Shown: positions 43,713 through 55,600 of the stretch, one piece after another
Layout of the letters: each line of letters begins with the position of its first letter
Numbering within the stretch: the stretch's first letter is position 1
Source of the DNA: Trypanosoma brucei gambiense DAL972
Lineage: Eukaryota > Euglenozoa > Kinetoplastea > Trypanosomatida > Trypanosomatidae
Assembly: GCF_000210295.1 (NCBI RefSeq)
Contig: NC_026738.1
Span: forward strand, 558,001 to 622,000
Length of the DNA stretch: 64,000 nucleotides
Reading direction: 5' to 3'
Position numbers and translations under genes: made by a program
The notes under the pieces: generated by a model
What the model was told of the DNA's origin: nothing
Databases searched by the model: none
The model's input: only the letters and a program-made list of their open reading frames with translations

Positions 43713-45896
43713 TCAGCTGACCTGTTTGTTGCGGAACTCTTCCTGCAGGGTGCGCTCCTTCTGCTCCACTGCCTCCAACTGGCTAGCGACACACTCAAGC
43801 CGCCTCTTCATTTCCCTTTGCTCTGCCCTGCGCACCTCAGTGTAAAAGATGAGCTTTCTCTGTGCTTCCCGCAGCCGTTCACTCCAAAAAAGGCAAATGC
43901 TCTGGACCAACCGATGTATGCCGCAGCCGTCACCCTTGGCACCGTACTTCGCTGCAGTGCCGGACGCAGTGGGGCAAATATACGTATTACCGGAGCGGGG
44001 CGAGAAGCAAACACTTATTATACGTTCAGGGCATCTTACCCCCGGCTTTCCTGACCCCACCGACTCCGAACACTCCGAGACGAGCGCTTCGACCTGCCCC
44101 CTTTGCTGGTGCAACTGATTGTCAAGTTGGATGATGGCTTCACTCGCTTTCACGGATCTCCATAGATCAGGGTCAGACTCCTCTTGGCATTCTGCAACTT
44201 TAGAGACCTGCTCATCCAGCACACCTCCACCCCTTCGCAACCCCAGGGAGGCAGCACCAACGCCCTTCCTTTGTTGCGTGATCGCTGCAGGACCATTCAC
44301 ACACCCTTTTCGAGCAGCACTCCCATGCAGCAGCAGTTGTGTTGTTATACCGAGCTGATTCGCAATGAGGGCGTACACAAGTTGCCTTGTGGTTCCATCG
44401 CCCAAATCATCATTCACCACCTCGTTCACACCTTGGCACTGCTCATAACTGTCGCCACGGCTCCTTTTGCTGTGAAGAAACATGTGGCGTCCTACGGCCG
44501 CGACGCGCCGTTTTGCTTCACCAAGAAGGGTGCGACCACTCGGTGAGGTGAAGTCCAAAAGAACTGGCGTGTCGCCGACTGATCCCACTGAGGGGCGCGA
44601 CGACGACCTCCCAAAGTCTTCACTAGCAGGAGCCGATGGTACCTCCTTGAGCCCCTCCTCTGCTTCATGGTTGCCAGGAAATGGGTCTGGAAGGTCACCG
44701 AACAAAGTATCGATGTTTGTTTCTGTTCCAGCGACGAGCTTGCGCGATTCATCAACCACACGTGGCAAGGAGGCAAAAAGATCGTCAAGATCCACACGCT
44801 CGTGACCAACGGAAGACGGGTCAGCATCACTTCTAGGTTCACCAACACTGCAGCCGCTGCCGGTGCTCTTAGACACCCACTCGAGTGAAGCCACCCCCTT
44901 ATTATTTTCCAACTGTGGTGTGTGGGAAGCTGCACCGGCGCTTGCAACACGCAACAAGTTCAAGTTTAAACCGGTAGACGACGCACCTTTCGGCGGCGGT
45001 AGGCCTGCATCTGAGTCAACGGTGCTGCGAAGCTCCTTGACAAGAACGCGCTGTTTCGGCTGTATCCCAGCAGCCCTTTTGTCTGTGCCAAGATCGATTG
45101 GCTGAAATTTTCCTTTTGTCGAGGCAATTGACTCTTCACCTTCACCGCCTTCCCCGATGTCCTCCGTAATGCTGTCCACAAGATATGCCTCACTCGGTCC
45201 GGAACGATCCTCCATCATGGCTCGTTCCATCCGCTTCTTCGCCCTGGCCGACAACGTGCCGGATTCGATAGCCTCGCGGTTACTTTGGAGTTTAGCCAGG
45301 AAGCTTGTGTGCTCCAGCTGTTTCCTGCGCTCTTTGCGCAGCCCCTTTTTCCCATCTTGATTGGCCAATCGGCTCATGGCAAACTCGACCATCTCCTTCT
45401 CAGACGCTTCCATGTTTACAGCGTCTGGACGAGCGGTGCGCGTCTCGATACCCCTGTGGACCCCGCGCTGCCGCTTGCGCTCCTCAAGAAACTCTCCTAA
45501 GGTAAGGGAAGCACTGTTTCTGGACTCGCTGGACTCCTGCTGCCGCCTATACTCTAGTGCGTCAAGCAGGGAGTGATATTGCTCCTCGCACAACCACGCC
45601 GGCCTGTTCATACCACAACGACGTGACACTTCTTGAGATATCAGACTCCATTGGTTTGGAAAGAGCGACTGCAGTTGGACAAGGTTCTCCTCTTCCTCCG
45701 CCGTCCACGCTTCGTTAATGTTTAGCCGAGGGTCGAGAAAATTTTCCCAGCGCTCCCGGCACTGGGTTGCAGTTTTTTTTACCAGCGTTGAGGCCACGCG
45801 TTCCCAGTTCTGCAGTCCATACACCGTAAGAGACGCACGGAGTACCTGATCTTCACTGTTTGTCCACGCACCTCCCTTGAAGTGTAGGCGCGTCAT
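43713..45896 (-). CDS. CDC5-like Myb splicing factor (PRP19 complex)
   Basis: The 727-residue protein starts at the ATG at 45896; three codons upstream is only a TTG. Two Myb repeats open the protein: the first (about 6-56) has WTNSEDQVLRASLTVYG, NW and TATQCRERW; the second (about 60-108) has AWTAEEEENLVQLQ and QWSLIS. This N-terminal pair, with the conserved CRERWENFLDP, is diagnostic of CDC5/Cef1. A Lys/Arg-rich segment (about 180-240, KERRKQLEHTSFLAKLQSNR) matches the family's next conserved region. The middle is Ser/Gly-rich, and the C-terminal 100 residues form a coiled coil, the usual PRP19-binding part. CDC5 acts in the nucleus in the PRP19 complex during spliceosome activation, which in trypanosomes means mainly trans-splicing. 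Confidence 0.88.
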   Translation of the reverse strand: MTRLHFKGGAWTNSEDQVLRASLTVYGLQNWERVASTLVKKTATQCRERWENFLDPRLNINEAWTAEEEENLVQLQSLFPNQWSLISQEVSRRCGMNRPAWLCEEQYHSLLDALEYRRQQESSESRNSASLTLGEFLEERKRQRGVHRGIETRTARPDAVNMEASEKEMVEFAMSRLANQDGKKGLRKERRKQLEHTSFLAKLQSNREAIESGTLSARAKKRMERAMMEDRSGPSEAYLVDSITEDIGEGGEGEESIASTKGKFQPIDLGTDKRAAGIQPKQRVLVKELRSTVDSDAGLPPPKGASSTGLNLNLLRVASAGAASHTPQLENNKGVASLEWVSKSTGSGCSVGEPRSDADPSSVGHERVDLDDLFASLPRVVDESRKLVAGTETNIDTLFGDLPDPFPGNHEAEEGLKEVPSAPASEDFGRSSSRPSVGSVGDTPVLLDFTSPSGRTLLGEAKRRVAAVGRHMFLHSKRSRGDSYEQCQGVNEVVNDDLGDGTTRQLVYALIANQLGITTQLLLHGSAARKGCVNGPAAITQQRKGVGAASLGLRRGGGVLDEQVSKVAECQEESDPDLWRSVKASEAIIQLDNQLHQQRGQVEALVSECSESVGSGKPGVRCPERIISVCFSPRSGNTYICPTASGTAAKYGAKGDGCGIHRLVQSICLFWSERLREAQRKLIFYTEVRRAEQREMKRRLECVASQLEAVEQKERTLQEEFRNKQVS

Positions 45897-46347
45897 TTCC
45901 TCCAAGCCAATCCTCCACGGTACAACCCCCTGCTTCTTCCCGTCGTAGGACCGCCACCATCAATGCCACAACCGCATGACGAAGAGAGAGGGAGATGAAA
46001 AGGGGAAGAGGAAAGAAGGAAGAAAAAGAAGTGTGATATGGGAAGATTGGTCTCATGCATAATGGATAAGGGGAAAAAAAACTCTCAACAGAGGCATCGC
46101 AGTAGTTTTTGAAGGACGTAAGTGGTACGATAATTAACTTAACACCACAGCATCTCGTCGGGGGAAAAAAGTAACGGCACAAGGTAGACGGTGGCCATTT
46201 GGGAACATGAATATGTACCGAAATACTGACACGTTCACCCTCCGTTTCCTGGGAGCTGTTTGCCACCCATTATTACTCTCATCTCTTCCCATACCCCTCC
46301 CTCACAACACACACACACACACCGTCGAGACCTACATCAGGAAGCAC
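45897..46347. other. Intergenic spacer with a CA microsatellite
   Basis: About 450 bases. A (CA)n run at about 46303-46322 lies immediately downstream of the next minus-strand gene's stop codon. No gene is supported. Confidence 0.65.
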
Positions 46348-48252
46348 CTACACTACCGGCACCCCAACCTCGTTCGTTATTTTGCGCAGACTCGCGACAG
46401 CCTCAACACATGCCGATAATTCAGGTGGAACTTGTAGCGAGGGGTCGTGGACAAGACGCAACATGCGATGAACATCTTCCTCACGGAGAACCATATCATT
46501 CCCATCATTCACACCACCCTCACCGTGGGACTTCGCAGAACGTAGCCTCCGCAGCTCTTTACTCCACTCACGCATAATGCGTCCATAAAAGTAGTAAATA
46601 GCCTCAGACTGGCAGAGGCCTAGACGGAGACAGAGATCAAATATTTCGTAGTCAATGGGGGGAATCTCTGGGGCACGCGGTGATGTGTTTGGGATGCGAG
46701 CGAGGGCACTGGCGCTAATAAGTTGGTTGCACTCTTGCTGGGCACGTTGAAGTGCCGGAGCATCGTGCTTGCCAAATACACTTGGTGCAAGACGGGTTGG
46801 TCTCCCCTCAGCCTCATCTGCCAGCATTGGGGACCGCGGGCGGGTGGACGCGAGCGTGCCCACTTTAACTGGAAGAGGAGGTTTAATAATGGGCGGTGGA
46901 GCAACAAAAGGGGCGCTTCCATTTGTACAAACACAGCCCTCTTCTCCCCACACAGCCTCAGTGCCCTTTTGCTGTAGCGCGTCGCTTCCGTCAGTCGCAT
47001 CGCCTTTTGGATGCGGGGATATACCACTGAGGCACTTGATATGGCGACGTACATGCCCCTCCAGTGGTACGACGTAATTTGTGTACAAACGTGCCTTTTC
47101 ACGCAAATCCTCCTTGAGTTCATCGGAAAGTGTCAACGAAATGGTAACCTCAACGTCACACTCGCCTGTACCGGTTGGATTGCCGTCGGCGGCGCACCCC
47201 GTGTTAGAGGCCCAAACCACCCCACCATGGGTGCAACGACATTCCCTTAGGGCGCTTCTTATACTATCTCGCAACAGGTTCCGCCTTGTCTCCAACACAT
47301 AACGAACGTTCTCGTTTCCCCTCCCCACGCCCTCGGGTGTCGCTGTATATCTCCTGCTGTCCTCGATACCTTTGTTTCTTTCTCTACTGCTACCGCAGCC
47401 AACCTGTTGGTCTCTTTGCTCACAGTCGGGAAATGGGTCAAGGTAGGAGTGGGACTGAACTGCAAACGTGACCGTGGGAGATTCCAACTCACCATCAGGG
47501 AAGAAGCGGGAAATATCGTAGCCCTCTAACGAAAGCTGCAGTCGTCTCTGTCGCAGCTCGCTGAAGGATGGTGTGTCCGCCGCAGGTGGCTCCACAGGGG
47601 CGATAAAGGCGATGTCGATAGGCTGGCGAATAGCCCCGCTCCAAAAGCACAGCCCCTGTGCCGCGGACTCAGGACTCATGACGAACAGCATGCCCGGGAT
47701 AATGGAAGCGCCAAGAGTTGAGCACTGTGGACCGCTCACAAAATCAGCAGCCGTTCCGGTGGTTGGGTCAGTTACCACTCCAAGTGAGTCTTCCACTTCT
47801 TTCCACCCCTTAGTCGCAACCGCGCTCCCACCGTCGACGGCCCCCCCACTGCCGCCAAGTCCGTGTCGCACACCGACCTCCCCAAGCACGCTTCCACCAT
47901 TTCCCGGAGGCTCGAGCACACTCATGGAGAGCCCGCGTTGCACTTCCCAGGGAAGCACCGCTGACCACAGCAACAATCGAACGCGCTTCGTGTAGCTAAG
48001 CGACGCGGCCTCTCCTGTTCGACGACAGACTTCCCCACTCATTTTGGGGTCACCTTGAGTGTAAACACGTGACATCGATTTAACTGAGGGGTGCACCGTG
48101 ATGCATAGCTCCGCGGGGAAGGCTGGTTTCGCTTGAAGTGACTGGCATTCCGTGTAGTCCAGCCAGTCCTTCAGCACCCGCCGTAACGCTGTGCCGTCCC
48201 TCGAAACAGGAAACGTGACATGACTTCTGGCAATATCAAACACAGATTTCAT
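46348..48252 (-). CDS. Conserved-looking hypothetical protein
   Basis: The 634-residue protein starts at the ATG at 48252 and matches no family I recognise. The N-terminal 60 residues look folded (SHVTFPVSRDGTALRRVLKDWLDY). Glycine/serine-rich linkers follow (about 118-165 and 290-330). A C-terminal helical module at about 535-575 contains YEIFDLCLRLGLCQSEAIYYFYG, and the last 50 residues are helical and acidic. No transmembrane segment or targeting peptide is evident. Its base composition matches the neighbouring genes and the frame is uninterrupted, so it is very likely a real gene. Function unknown. Confidence 0.78.
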   Translation of the reverse strand: MKSVFDIARSHVTFPVSRDGTALRRVLKDWLDYTECQSLQAKPAFPAELCITVHPSVKSMSRVYTQGDPKMSGEVCRRTGEAASLSYTKRVRLLLWSAVLPWEVQRGLSMSVLEPPGNGGSVLGEVGVRHGLGGSGGAVDGGSAVATKGWKEVEDSLGVVTDPTTGTAADFVSGPQCSTLGASIIPGMLFVMSPESAAQGLCFWSGAIRQPIDIAFIAPVEPPAADTPSFSELRQRRLQLSLEGYDISRFFPDGELESPTVTFAVQSHSYLDPFPDCEQRDQQVGCGSSRERNKGIEDSRRYTATPEGVGRGNENVRYVLETRRNLLRDSIRSALRECRCTHGGVVWASNTGCAADGNPTGTGECDVEVTISLTLSDELKEDLREKARLYTNYVVPLEGHVRRHIKCLSGISPHPKGDATDGSDALQQKGTEAVWGEEGCVCTNGSAPFVAPPPIIKPPLPVKVGTLASTRPRSPMLADEAEGRPTRLAPSVFGKHDAPALQRAQQECNQLISASALARIPNTSPRAPEIPPIDYEIFDLCLRLGLCQSEAIYYFYGRIMREWSKELRRLRSAKSHGEGGVNDGNDMVLREEDVHRMLRLVHDPSLQVPPELSACVEAVASLRKITNEVGVPVV

Positions 48253-49399
48253 TCTGCCAGTCTGGTAGCCGGTGTTTAATCAACGTCTCTTCTCCCTTGG
48301 AAAACCGCATTGCTGTCACTGGAACTCGTGGACTTGCCAGCTAGAAACAAATAAGAGAATGCAGAAGACGAAAAAGAGCAAAGGCGAGAAAAGAACGAAA
48401 GGAAGGGGAAACCACGAGAAACAACCTGCGCCAGACCGACAGCTTGTGCATAAGGTTGTGGATGCCTTTCTTTATTTGATTTTGACATACCTCACCCGGC
48501 CGCTCCGGCAAAAGCCACGTCCGACACCGAGATGATTCGGAATACTCCGAGGTTTCCAACTTTAAACTCTCTATACCATGATCACTATATCTGTCCTTCG
48601 TTCAACAATCCTATTACTTTCTCGTTCATGTTTTCCTCCCTGTCTACCCCTGATCTTTTTTTTAAAGGAACAATTTCCCGCATATGATTGTGTAATATAT
48701 ATATATATATATGTAAAGCTACATTGAATAAGTTCTCCTTAGTTGAACATTAAATGAAGGTGGTCGCTATTTTCCTTGTTTTTCTTCTTTTCCCCAGCCT
48801 TCCGGTGCAAAGTGTCACTAACCGGTGGTAGCTGTGGTCCAGCACCGTAACGAACGACCACAGAATACAGGAAAAAACAGGGGGATAAATCGCAACGTAC
48901 GGGCACACATCCTCCGTAAGCCGAATTTCACCACCCACGCATCAACAAATGGTACACAACCCAAAACCGCAGTAGAAAAGTTGAAACATAAAAAGGTTGG
49001 AAAGCGCTAATTATAGGGCAGGTAAGAAGGGAAGAAAGAAAATCCACGACCCTCATCTAGAGGATTTTTCTTCGTCTACATATGTTCTTTTCCCCTTTCC
49101 CTTCGTTTTACCTTACTAACTGCTGGGTGACAACAGGCGGATTCACCACCCTCCAATCCAGTGCGTGTTGCCAGAGGGGTAGGATATCGTTTCAGGAAAA
49201 TTTATAGCACACCAACCGCATATTTACGTAATCACAGAAAATGGAAAGAGAAAACTTACGCTTCCTAATAACCACTAACGCCACAACGTATTGCAAGTAC
49301 GGGGAAAACCCAACAAAGTACCAAGTTTTTTTTTTTTTAACCGCATATCCGATGATCGTGCTGAAACGGCGACCACAAAGTGAATAGGTTTATGCACGT
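48253..49399. other. Intergenic spacer
   Basis: About 1.15 kb on the minus strand between the GMPR-like gene and the hypothetical gene. It has a short (TA)n run at about 48696-48711 and a run of 12 T near 49327-49338. The short open frames show no recognisable motif. Confidence 0.65.
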
Positions 49400-50875
49400 T
49401 TAAAGTTTGGCAACACCGTGACTTCCACTCTCACGCAGACCAGCGCCCGTCATGCGCACGAAACGCGTCCTTCGCTGCATCTCCTCGATCGACTTGGCAC
49501 CGCTGTATGACATACCGGAGCGCAAACCACCTACCAGCTGTCGAACGATTGGCCCAACGGGCCCTTTGCACGCCACACTCCCCTCCACACCCTCAGGGAC
49601 CAAAGATGAGAAGACATCTTCATCCTGAGTTCGTTCCCGCTCGGCCTTGCTTAGGTTGGCACCGAATCCCGCCATCCCCCGAATGATCTTGACCTTCTGC
49701 CCATCCTTAACGAGCACACGACCCGGAGCTTCGTCCGTTCCAGCGAGCATATTTCCCAACATCACAGTGTCAGCACCAGCACCAATCGCCTTGCTGATAT
49801 CCCCGGACGTCCGCAGTCCACCATCGGCAATACAAGGTACACCCCTGCGACGTGCCACCCGCGTGCATGCCAACACAGCGCTTAGTTGAGGCACACCGGC
49901 GCCAGCAACGAGGCGGGTAATGCAAATACTCCCAGGGCCGACACCAATTTTCAGCCCATCGGCACCAGCATCAATTAACGCCTCCGCAGCCTCGGCTGAC
50001 GCGATGTTCCCGGCGATAATATCCACACTAGCGGTGCGCGGGTCCCCCTTAAGGCGCTTTACCATATTGATACACAGATCGCTGTGTCCGTGTGCAATAT
50101 CGACCACAAGAACATCGGCACCAGCCTCCACGAGTCTGATGGCGCGGTTCATGTCGTCTTTCTTCACACCCACGGCAGCCCCGACAAGGAGGCGACCACG
50201 GGAGTCAAGCGACGCCTGTTTGTTCTTTCTCAACTTCACAACATCAGAGAGAGTCACAAGGTACAGCAACTGACCGTTTTGCCCAACGATAGGAACGTTT
50301 GCCGTGCGCCCCTTCCGCATCAAGTGCGTTACCTCCTCCAGCGATATGGATGTATTCGTCGAAACCACCATTTTGTCCACGGGCGTCATTAGTGATTCCA
50401 CTGTCGTGCTCTCGTCAGCGAGTTTAAGATCGTGTCTGGTGATTATGCCCAACAGTTTGCGCTCATTCTTGCAGTTCACAACCAATAGGCAACCCACGCC
50501 ACCCACGCGCCCCTTCCAGTTCAACCCCTCCCATGCCTCACGAGCCGTTTCGTGAGGCAAAATTATGCGGGGGCTCTCAATAAGGAAGGACTGTGCGCGC
50601 TTCACCTCCCGCAGCATCGCGCACTGCTCCTCAATGCTGCAAAAGCGATGCAAAATACCAATACCCCCCTCACGAGCCATGGCGACCGCCATCCGCTGTT
50701 CACACACCGTGTCCATGTTACTGGCAACGATAGGAATGCTAAGTTTTACATTACGCGAGAGTCGAGTGGCGGTATTCACCTCCTTGCGGGAGGTCACCCG
50801 GCTGTGCTGCGGGATTATGAGGACATCATCGTACGTGAGACCTGTGGGAATGGATGCCGATTCATTGAAGGACAT
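49400..50875 (-). CDS. IMPDH/GMPR-family enzyme, most likely GMP reductase, glycosomal
   Basis: The 491-residue protein has the IMP dehydrogenase/GMP reductase barrel with an inserted pair of CBS domains (about 100-225). The catalytic Cys318 lies in [11 protein letters not shown], and nucleotide-binding glycines follow in [10 protein letters not shown]. In the active-site flap, IMP dehydrogenases carry an Arg-Tyr dyad; here the segment reads [15 protein letters not shown] without that dyad, which favours GMP reductase. A CBS-containing GMP reductase is known from T. brucei, unlike the animal enzyme. The C-terminal tripeptide AKL is a PTS1 signal for glycosomal import. The enzyme would convert GMP to IMP with NADPH in purine salvage, on which these parasites depend. 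IMP dehydrogenase remains the alternative name. Confidence 0.85.
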   Translation of the reverse strand: MSFNESASIPTGLTYDDVLIIPQHSRVTSRKEVNTATRLSRNVKLSIPIVASNMDTVCEQRMAVAMAREGGIGILHRFCSIEEQCAMLREVKRAQSFLIESPRIILPHETAREAWEGLNWKGRVGGVGCLLVVNCKNERKLLGIITRHDLKLADESTTVESLMTPVDKMVVSTNTSISLEEVTHLMRKGRTANVPIVGQNGQLLYLVTLSDVVKLRKNKQASLDSRGRLLVGAAVGVKKDDMNRAIRLVEAGADVLVVDIAHGHSDLCINMVKRLKGDPRTASVDIIAGNIASAEAAEALIDAGADGLKIGVGPGSICITRLVAGAGVPQLSAVLACTRVARRRGVPCIADGGLRTSGDISKAIGAGADTVMLGNMLAGTDEAPGRVLVKDGQKVKIIRGMAGFGANLSKAERERTQDEDVFSSLVPEGVEGSVACKGPVGPIVRQLVGGLRSGMSYSGAKSIEEMQRRTRFVRMTGAGLRESGSHGVAKL

Positions 50876-52667
50876 TTAAGCGATATGCAGTTAACGTATG
50901 TATATATACGTATTAATAGACCGATCTTCGACAAAGTTTGCGATAAATCCTTTTTTAAAAAACTTAAAGAAGGGGGAAAATACAAATTGAATAAAAAGGG
51001 AAAGTTTCGAAAGTGCTACACACGGGATATGCGCTCAAGTAGTATAGTGCAGACAAGTGAGGGCATTGTGTGCGTAGCAAGATGACGCAGAAGGGCGAAT
51101 AAGAGAAAAACACCTACAGCAGTTTGTGGTGCTGCTCCGCGCTAGGAAAACAAGAGAGAAAAAAGCGAATGACTCCTCGTGTACAGCCCAGCAGTAACGC
51201 TCACAAGTGTGTGTGTGTGGGAACCGGCTGGCGCATGCCCGCGCAACTTTCTCTTGACAGGGCGCTATAAGGTGCAATTTGGTACACGTATAGGGCAGCA
51301 AAAAGGGGGGAAATAAAAAAACAGTTAGTGCAACATAAGCAACAACGGAATCAAAGCGAAACAAACAGAAAAAAGAAAAATGTGGTGGAGGGAACGGCGG
51401 AAATAGTGCAGGGGCAAAAGTTGACGCCCGACACTAGGAAGTAATAAAAGAAGGAAGCAAATGCGTGACGGCTCCCCCCCTCCCCCTCCTCCAAATAGGC
51501 AAAAAATATACACAGACGGAAACCGCCTAATGCACATAAATGAGCAATGAACCCAAATACGCCTGTGGCAAATGTGGCGTGACCCCCGTCGCGTTCCCTT
51601 CGATCCCTCACCTCCCCGTTCCCACAGATGGACTGAGAAACGTTGAAAGGAGCAAATTAATAGTAACTAAAGGGAATAAGTGTTGATCGTGGGACCAAGG
51701 AGAAACCATATATATGTTGCACAATCGGTTAGAGGGGAAAAAAGGAACCCTCCTTTGCAGCTGTGTGTTTGTGGAGGCGGAGGGGGGGACTCATGTCGTG
51801 AATCGAAAGAATGAGGATAGGGCCAAGGTAATAGCAAAAAAATGTTCATAACAACAACCACAAAAACAAAAGCAGCATCGCAATAATTGTGTTCCCCCGT
51901 CATCCTGTGCTGCCGCTTCCTACTTCCCCAGTTCCTCCAGTGCAAAGATAAGCACAACAGTACACGCTCATCTGTCCACTTTTTCGCTCCACTTCGCTCG
52001 CCACTCCTCATTTTTATTTTTATTATTTACCGTGCTGAGTGCTGGACGGTGGTGTTCTTGCGTTCGCCACACAGACAAAAAAGGAAAATATGTAGGGATA
52101 GGGGTATATTGAAAACAGAAATATGTTGTGGGGGCGAAATAAAAAATGTGCAACCCTTGGCCTCCCTTATACATATATATATATATATCCTTCACTTGTA
52201 CATGCACATCCAAGCGCAGACACACACACACACACACGGTTATTTTGTTTTCCTTCCCTTTGCGTTTACATATTTGACATCGTCTTATATCTATCTGCCA
52301 CCACCATCCCCGCTTGCTTGCGCAGTTTCCAACAGAAGAGAATGGAGCATAACCCCGATTTCCACGTATCAACGAAAAAAGTCAATGAAAACGAAGGTAA
52401 ACAAACGCAAAAAAAAAAAAAAGAACGGCACAATGGGGAATTGGTAGGAAGCGCTGCTAATATATAAACGACTCCATAAGTCGTGGTGTAGAGCCAAAAG
52501 GCAGAGAAGGAAAAGGAGAATAAGCGGGGGGAAAGAAAGTAAAACATATATACATGCGCGGCTGCAATACGTGTATGCCACATTCTTGAAAAATGCCGCA
52601 GCATTGTGTACACTCTTAGTCAACCACCTCGGTCAGGCTCAACCACGCGGACCACTGTCCCCCTCCC
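50876..52667. other. Intergenic spacer between GMPR-like and kinesin genes
   Basis: About 1.8 kb without a supported gene. It holds a short (TA)n run at about 52171-52188, a (CA)n run at about 52219-52238, and purine-rich sequence (pyrimidine-rich on the coding minus strand) near 51300-51400 and 52380-52430. Confidence 0.65.
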
Positions 52668-55600
52668 TTAGAAATCAGCTCTTCGGACGTTCTCCACTTC
52701 ACCAAGAGCAAATAGATCCTTCTTGCGCCGCCGCTCCTCCTTTGCGCGTTCGAGCGCATTTTGTATTTGTTCCTTCTTCTCATACACTTGCGCCTCTTCC
52801 GCTGTCTGTCCCATTCGCCGCAGCAACCGCATGTGGTCCACCTTGTGCTCTTCAACGGCATTGCGCAGTTCTTCACATTCACAAACTTTTCGGTCGTAGT
52901 CTTCTTTGCATTTGTCCACCTCCATTTCCATTTTCTTGATCTTCTTCTTTAGCTTCTTCATTTTCGCCTCGATCTGCTCGGTCTCATCGCGGTGATTTTG
53001 TGTGGATTCCTGTAGGCGTTGGTTAAGCACGCGTTGGAAGTTCTCATCCCGTTCCTGGATCTTTTGGCGGTACTGCATCTCTTTCTCCTGCCATTCTGCC
53101 ATTCCGTCGCGTAGTTTCTGCTGCAACGCCTCTGATTTTTGATTGCTTCGCACAATTAGTGCTTTCTGCTTCTCAAGAAGCCCTCGCATTTGCTCAACTT
53201 GCTCCCCTCGCTCCTTTAACCGAGAGGTGAGATTAGCAATTTCGTCTGCGCCCCCTTGCGAATTCTCCAACCGTCGCTCGTACTCACTCATTGTTTCGCG
53301 CATCTTACCTTGAAGTTCAACATACCGCTTCTCCGCCTCAGCCGCCTCTGCACGCAGCGCCTTGACTTCCTCTTGCAGGGATACTCTTGCCTGCGCGAGT
53401 GCCGCATTTCGCTCCCGCTCTTCCTCTAACTCAACGCGAATGTCGTCAGCGTCTGCAAGCAATGAGGAGCCACGCTTCAGACCAGTGGCTGCGGTATCAC
53501 CGGCGTTCTTCGAGTGTTTGTCCCGCCTTGTTGGTGAATTCGCGGTCTTGGCGACCTCGTTACGCAGCTCTGCCGTCGCCTGTAGACGAAGGTTTTCTAC
53601 CTCAGCGGTGAGTTGTGAGGACCTCTGGCGTAACTCGTTATTCTCTTGCACTACCCTGCGAAGCTCCTCTCTTAGATCTACTGGGGCTTCGGAGGATTCA
53701 GTAAGCGCTTCGAGAATACGATTACGTTGACCGTGGGCCTTGTTTACGTTATCGTGTAAACTTGATAGAGCATTAGCGTACACCTGAGCCTCTGATGCAT
53801 CCACAGCCTTCAGCTTCTTCAATGCCTTTTGTGAGGCAGCTGCGTCTCCGTTCAGGGCTACCATTGGCACAATTTGGGCTTCACGCACGACAGCAACCAA
53901 ATCCGTTGTGATATTCTGCATGGTCTTCATGTGTTCCACTGCAATATTATACGTTTTGTCATCCTCCTTAAGAATGTTTCTGAGTTGTTTCACAACAGCT
54001 GAGTCACTCTCGCCAGGAGTGCTTAGTATCTCTCGCGCCTGCTTCATCTGCTCCAAGTATGCGCGAGTTGTCTCATCCTGAGTTTTCTGAATCTCTTGCA
54101 GCTTGGCCTCCACATTCGCCATAGCACCTCTACCTTCCAATTCTTTCTGGGCGCTCTCCAGAGCAATCCGCAGCTTCGCCACCTCCTTCTCGCTGGCCGC
54201 CGATCCCCCGTCCTCTGAGTTTGATGAAACCGCCGCGGAACTTGCTGCATTCTTTAGTGCTTCCTTTGCCTCGCTTAACTTCTTCTCGTACTTCTTAAGC
54301 TTGCTCTCTGCTGACTTCAGAGCAGCTTTACTCTCCTGCATCTTCTCACTCATTTCCTTTTTCATTGCTTCACGTTCCTGCAGAGACTGCTTCAGCTCCA
54401 TCTGTACCTTTTGAAGCTCATTCTGCACCCCTACCATCTCCGAGCTGTGTCTTTCATGCGCCCTCCCACGCAATACAGCCTCGAGCTCTGTGGCATTGTT
54501 AATCTTTTCCTCCCCACCCTCCGTGCGCAGGTAGTGGGAGCAGAGACGGAGTATCTCTTCCCTCTGCAGCCGCTCCGCGTTGATATTCGATTCCGCGAGT
54601 TGCTGATCACTCTGCAGCGTGGCAATCCGCTCCTCCAGTTCTGCAATCGTTGCAGTGAGGTTTTGTCGCTCCTGTTCCATCATCGCTTTGATGTTCTCAA
54701 AGTCCGCGCGATCAGCCTCGCGTGCCTTTACAGCATTGTCGAGACTCACCTGCATCTCCCCCATCTTTTCCGTCAGATCATCTACATCTTGCTCCAGCGC
54801 CCCAGTCCCTCCTGCGTCGTACTTCTTCAACTTCTCCCGCAGTTCGTGCACTAATTCCGTCAACTCAACAATCTTCTGATCTTTGGTATCCAAGTTCACA
54901 ACAGGCTTGTTTTTGATTTGCTTTGCGCGATCCGCGAAACGCAGGGTGCTTATTGTCTCAGACACGTTGTGTTCGCTGGGGTTAATGTTCGCAAACATCA
55001 CCGTCTTGCTGGAACCACCGAGGGAATCCTTCAATATCATCGTGAGAGGACTGCTACGGAACGGCACGTGCCCTTTACCCTTAACAATTGTGTCAATTAC
55101 GGTGCCGAGTGCACTAAGTGAGAGGTTGATGTTACATCCTTCCTTCAGCGTATCGCCTAGTGCACCCGTTTTGCTCTGACGCTCGGAACCAGCAAGGTCG
55201 ACAAGGTTAAGCTTGCTTGTTACCGAACGGGAATCACCGTCTTCAGACACTTCCGTGCACTCAATAATGAGAGTGAAAACGGAGTGTGAACGAGAGCTGT
55301 CAGCATTAAGTTCCGTTGCGGCGACACGGCGGCGCTCCGTTCCCTCCTCCATTTGGTGGAAAATATCGTCAATACACTTTACCTGGGGGATATGTGCCCC
55401 CTGCACGAAGAATGACTTGTCTTTATTCTCTTTCAGGGCCAATGGCACTTGCTGGCGCGCAAGTAAGTCGTGGACCTTGCCGTTGTATAACTCAATGAAT
55501 GAAACGTAGAGGGAAAACTGTTTATTCGGCTCCGTTGCCTTCATCGAGCTTATGCGGTCGAACACGTGCTCGAAGCTGCGCGGTGTTAGACCCTTCAGAT

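Noticed and set aside
43713..45905. Longer N-termini for several minus-strand genes (CDC5-like, B-box, methyltransferase, OXA1-like)
   Set aside because: The extra codons begin at TTG or GTG; trypanosomatid nuclear genes use ATG, so the first in-frame ATG was chosen.
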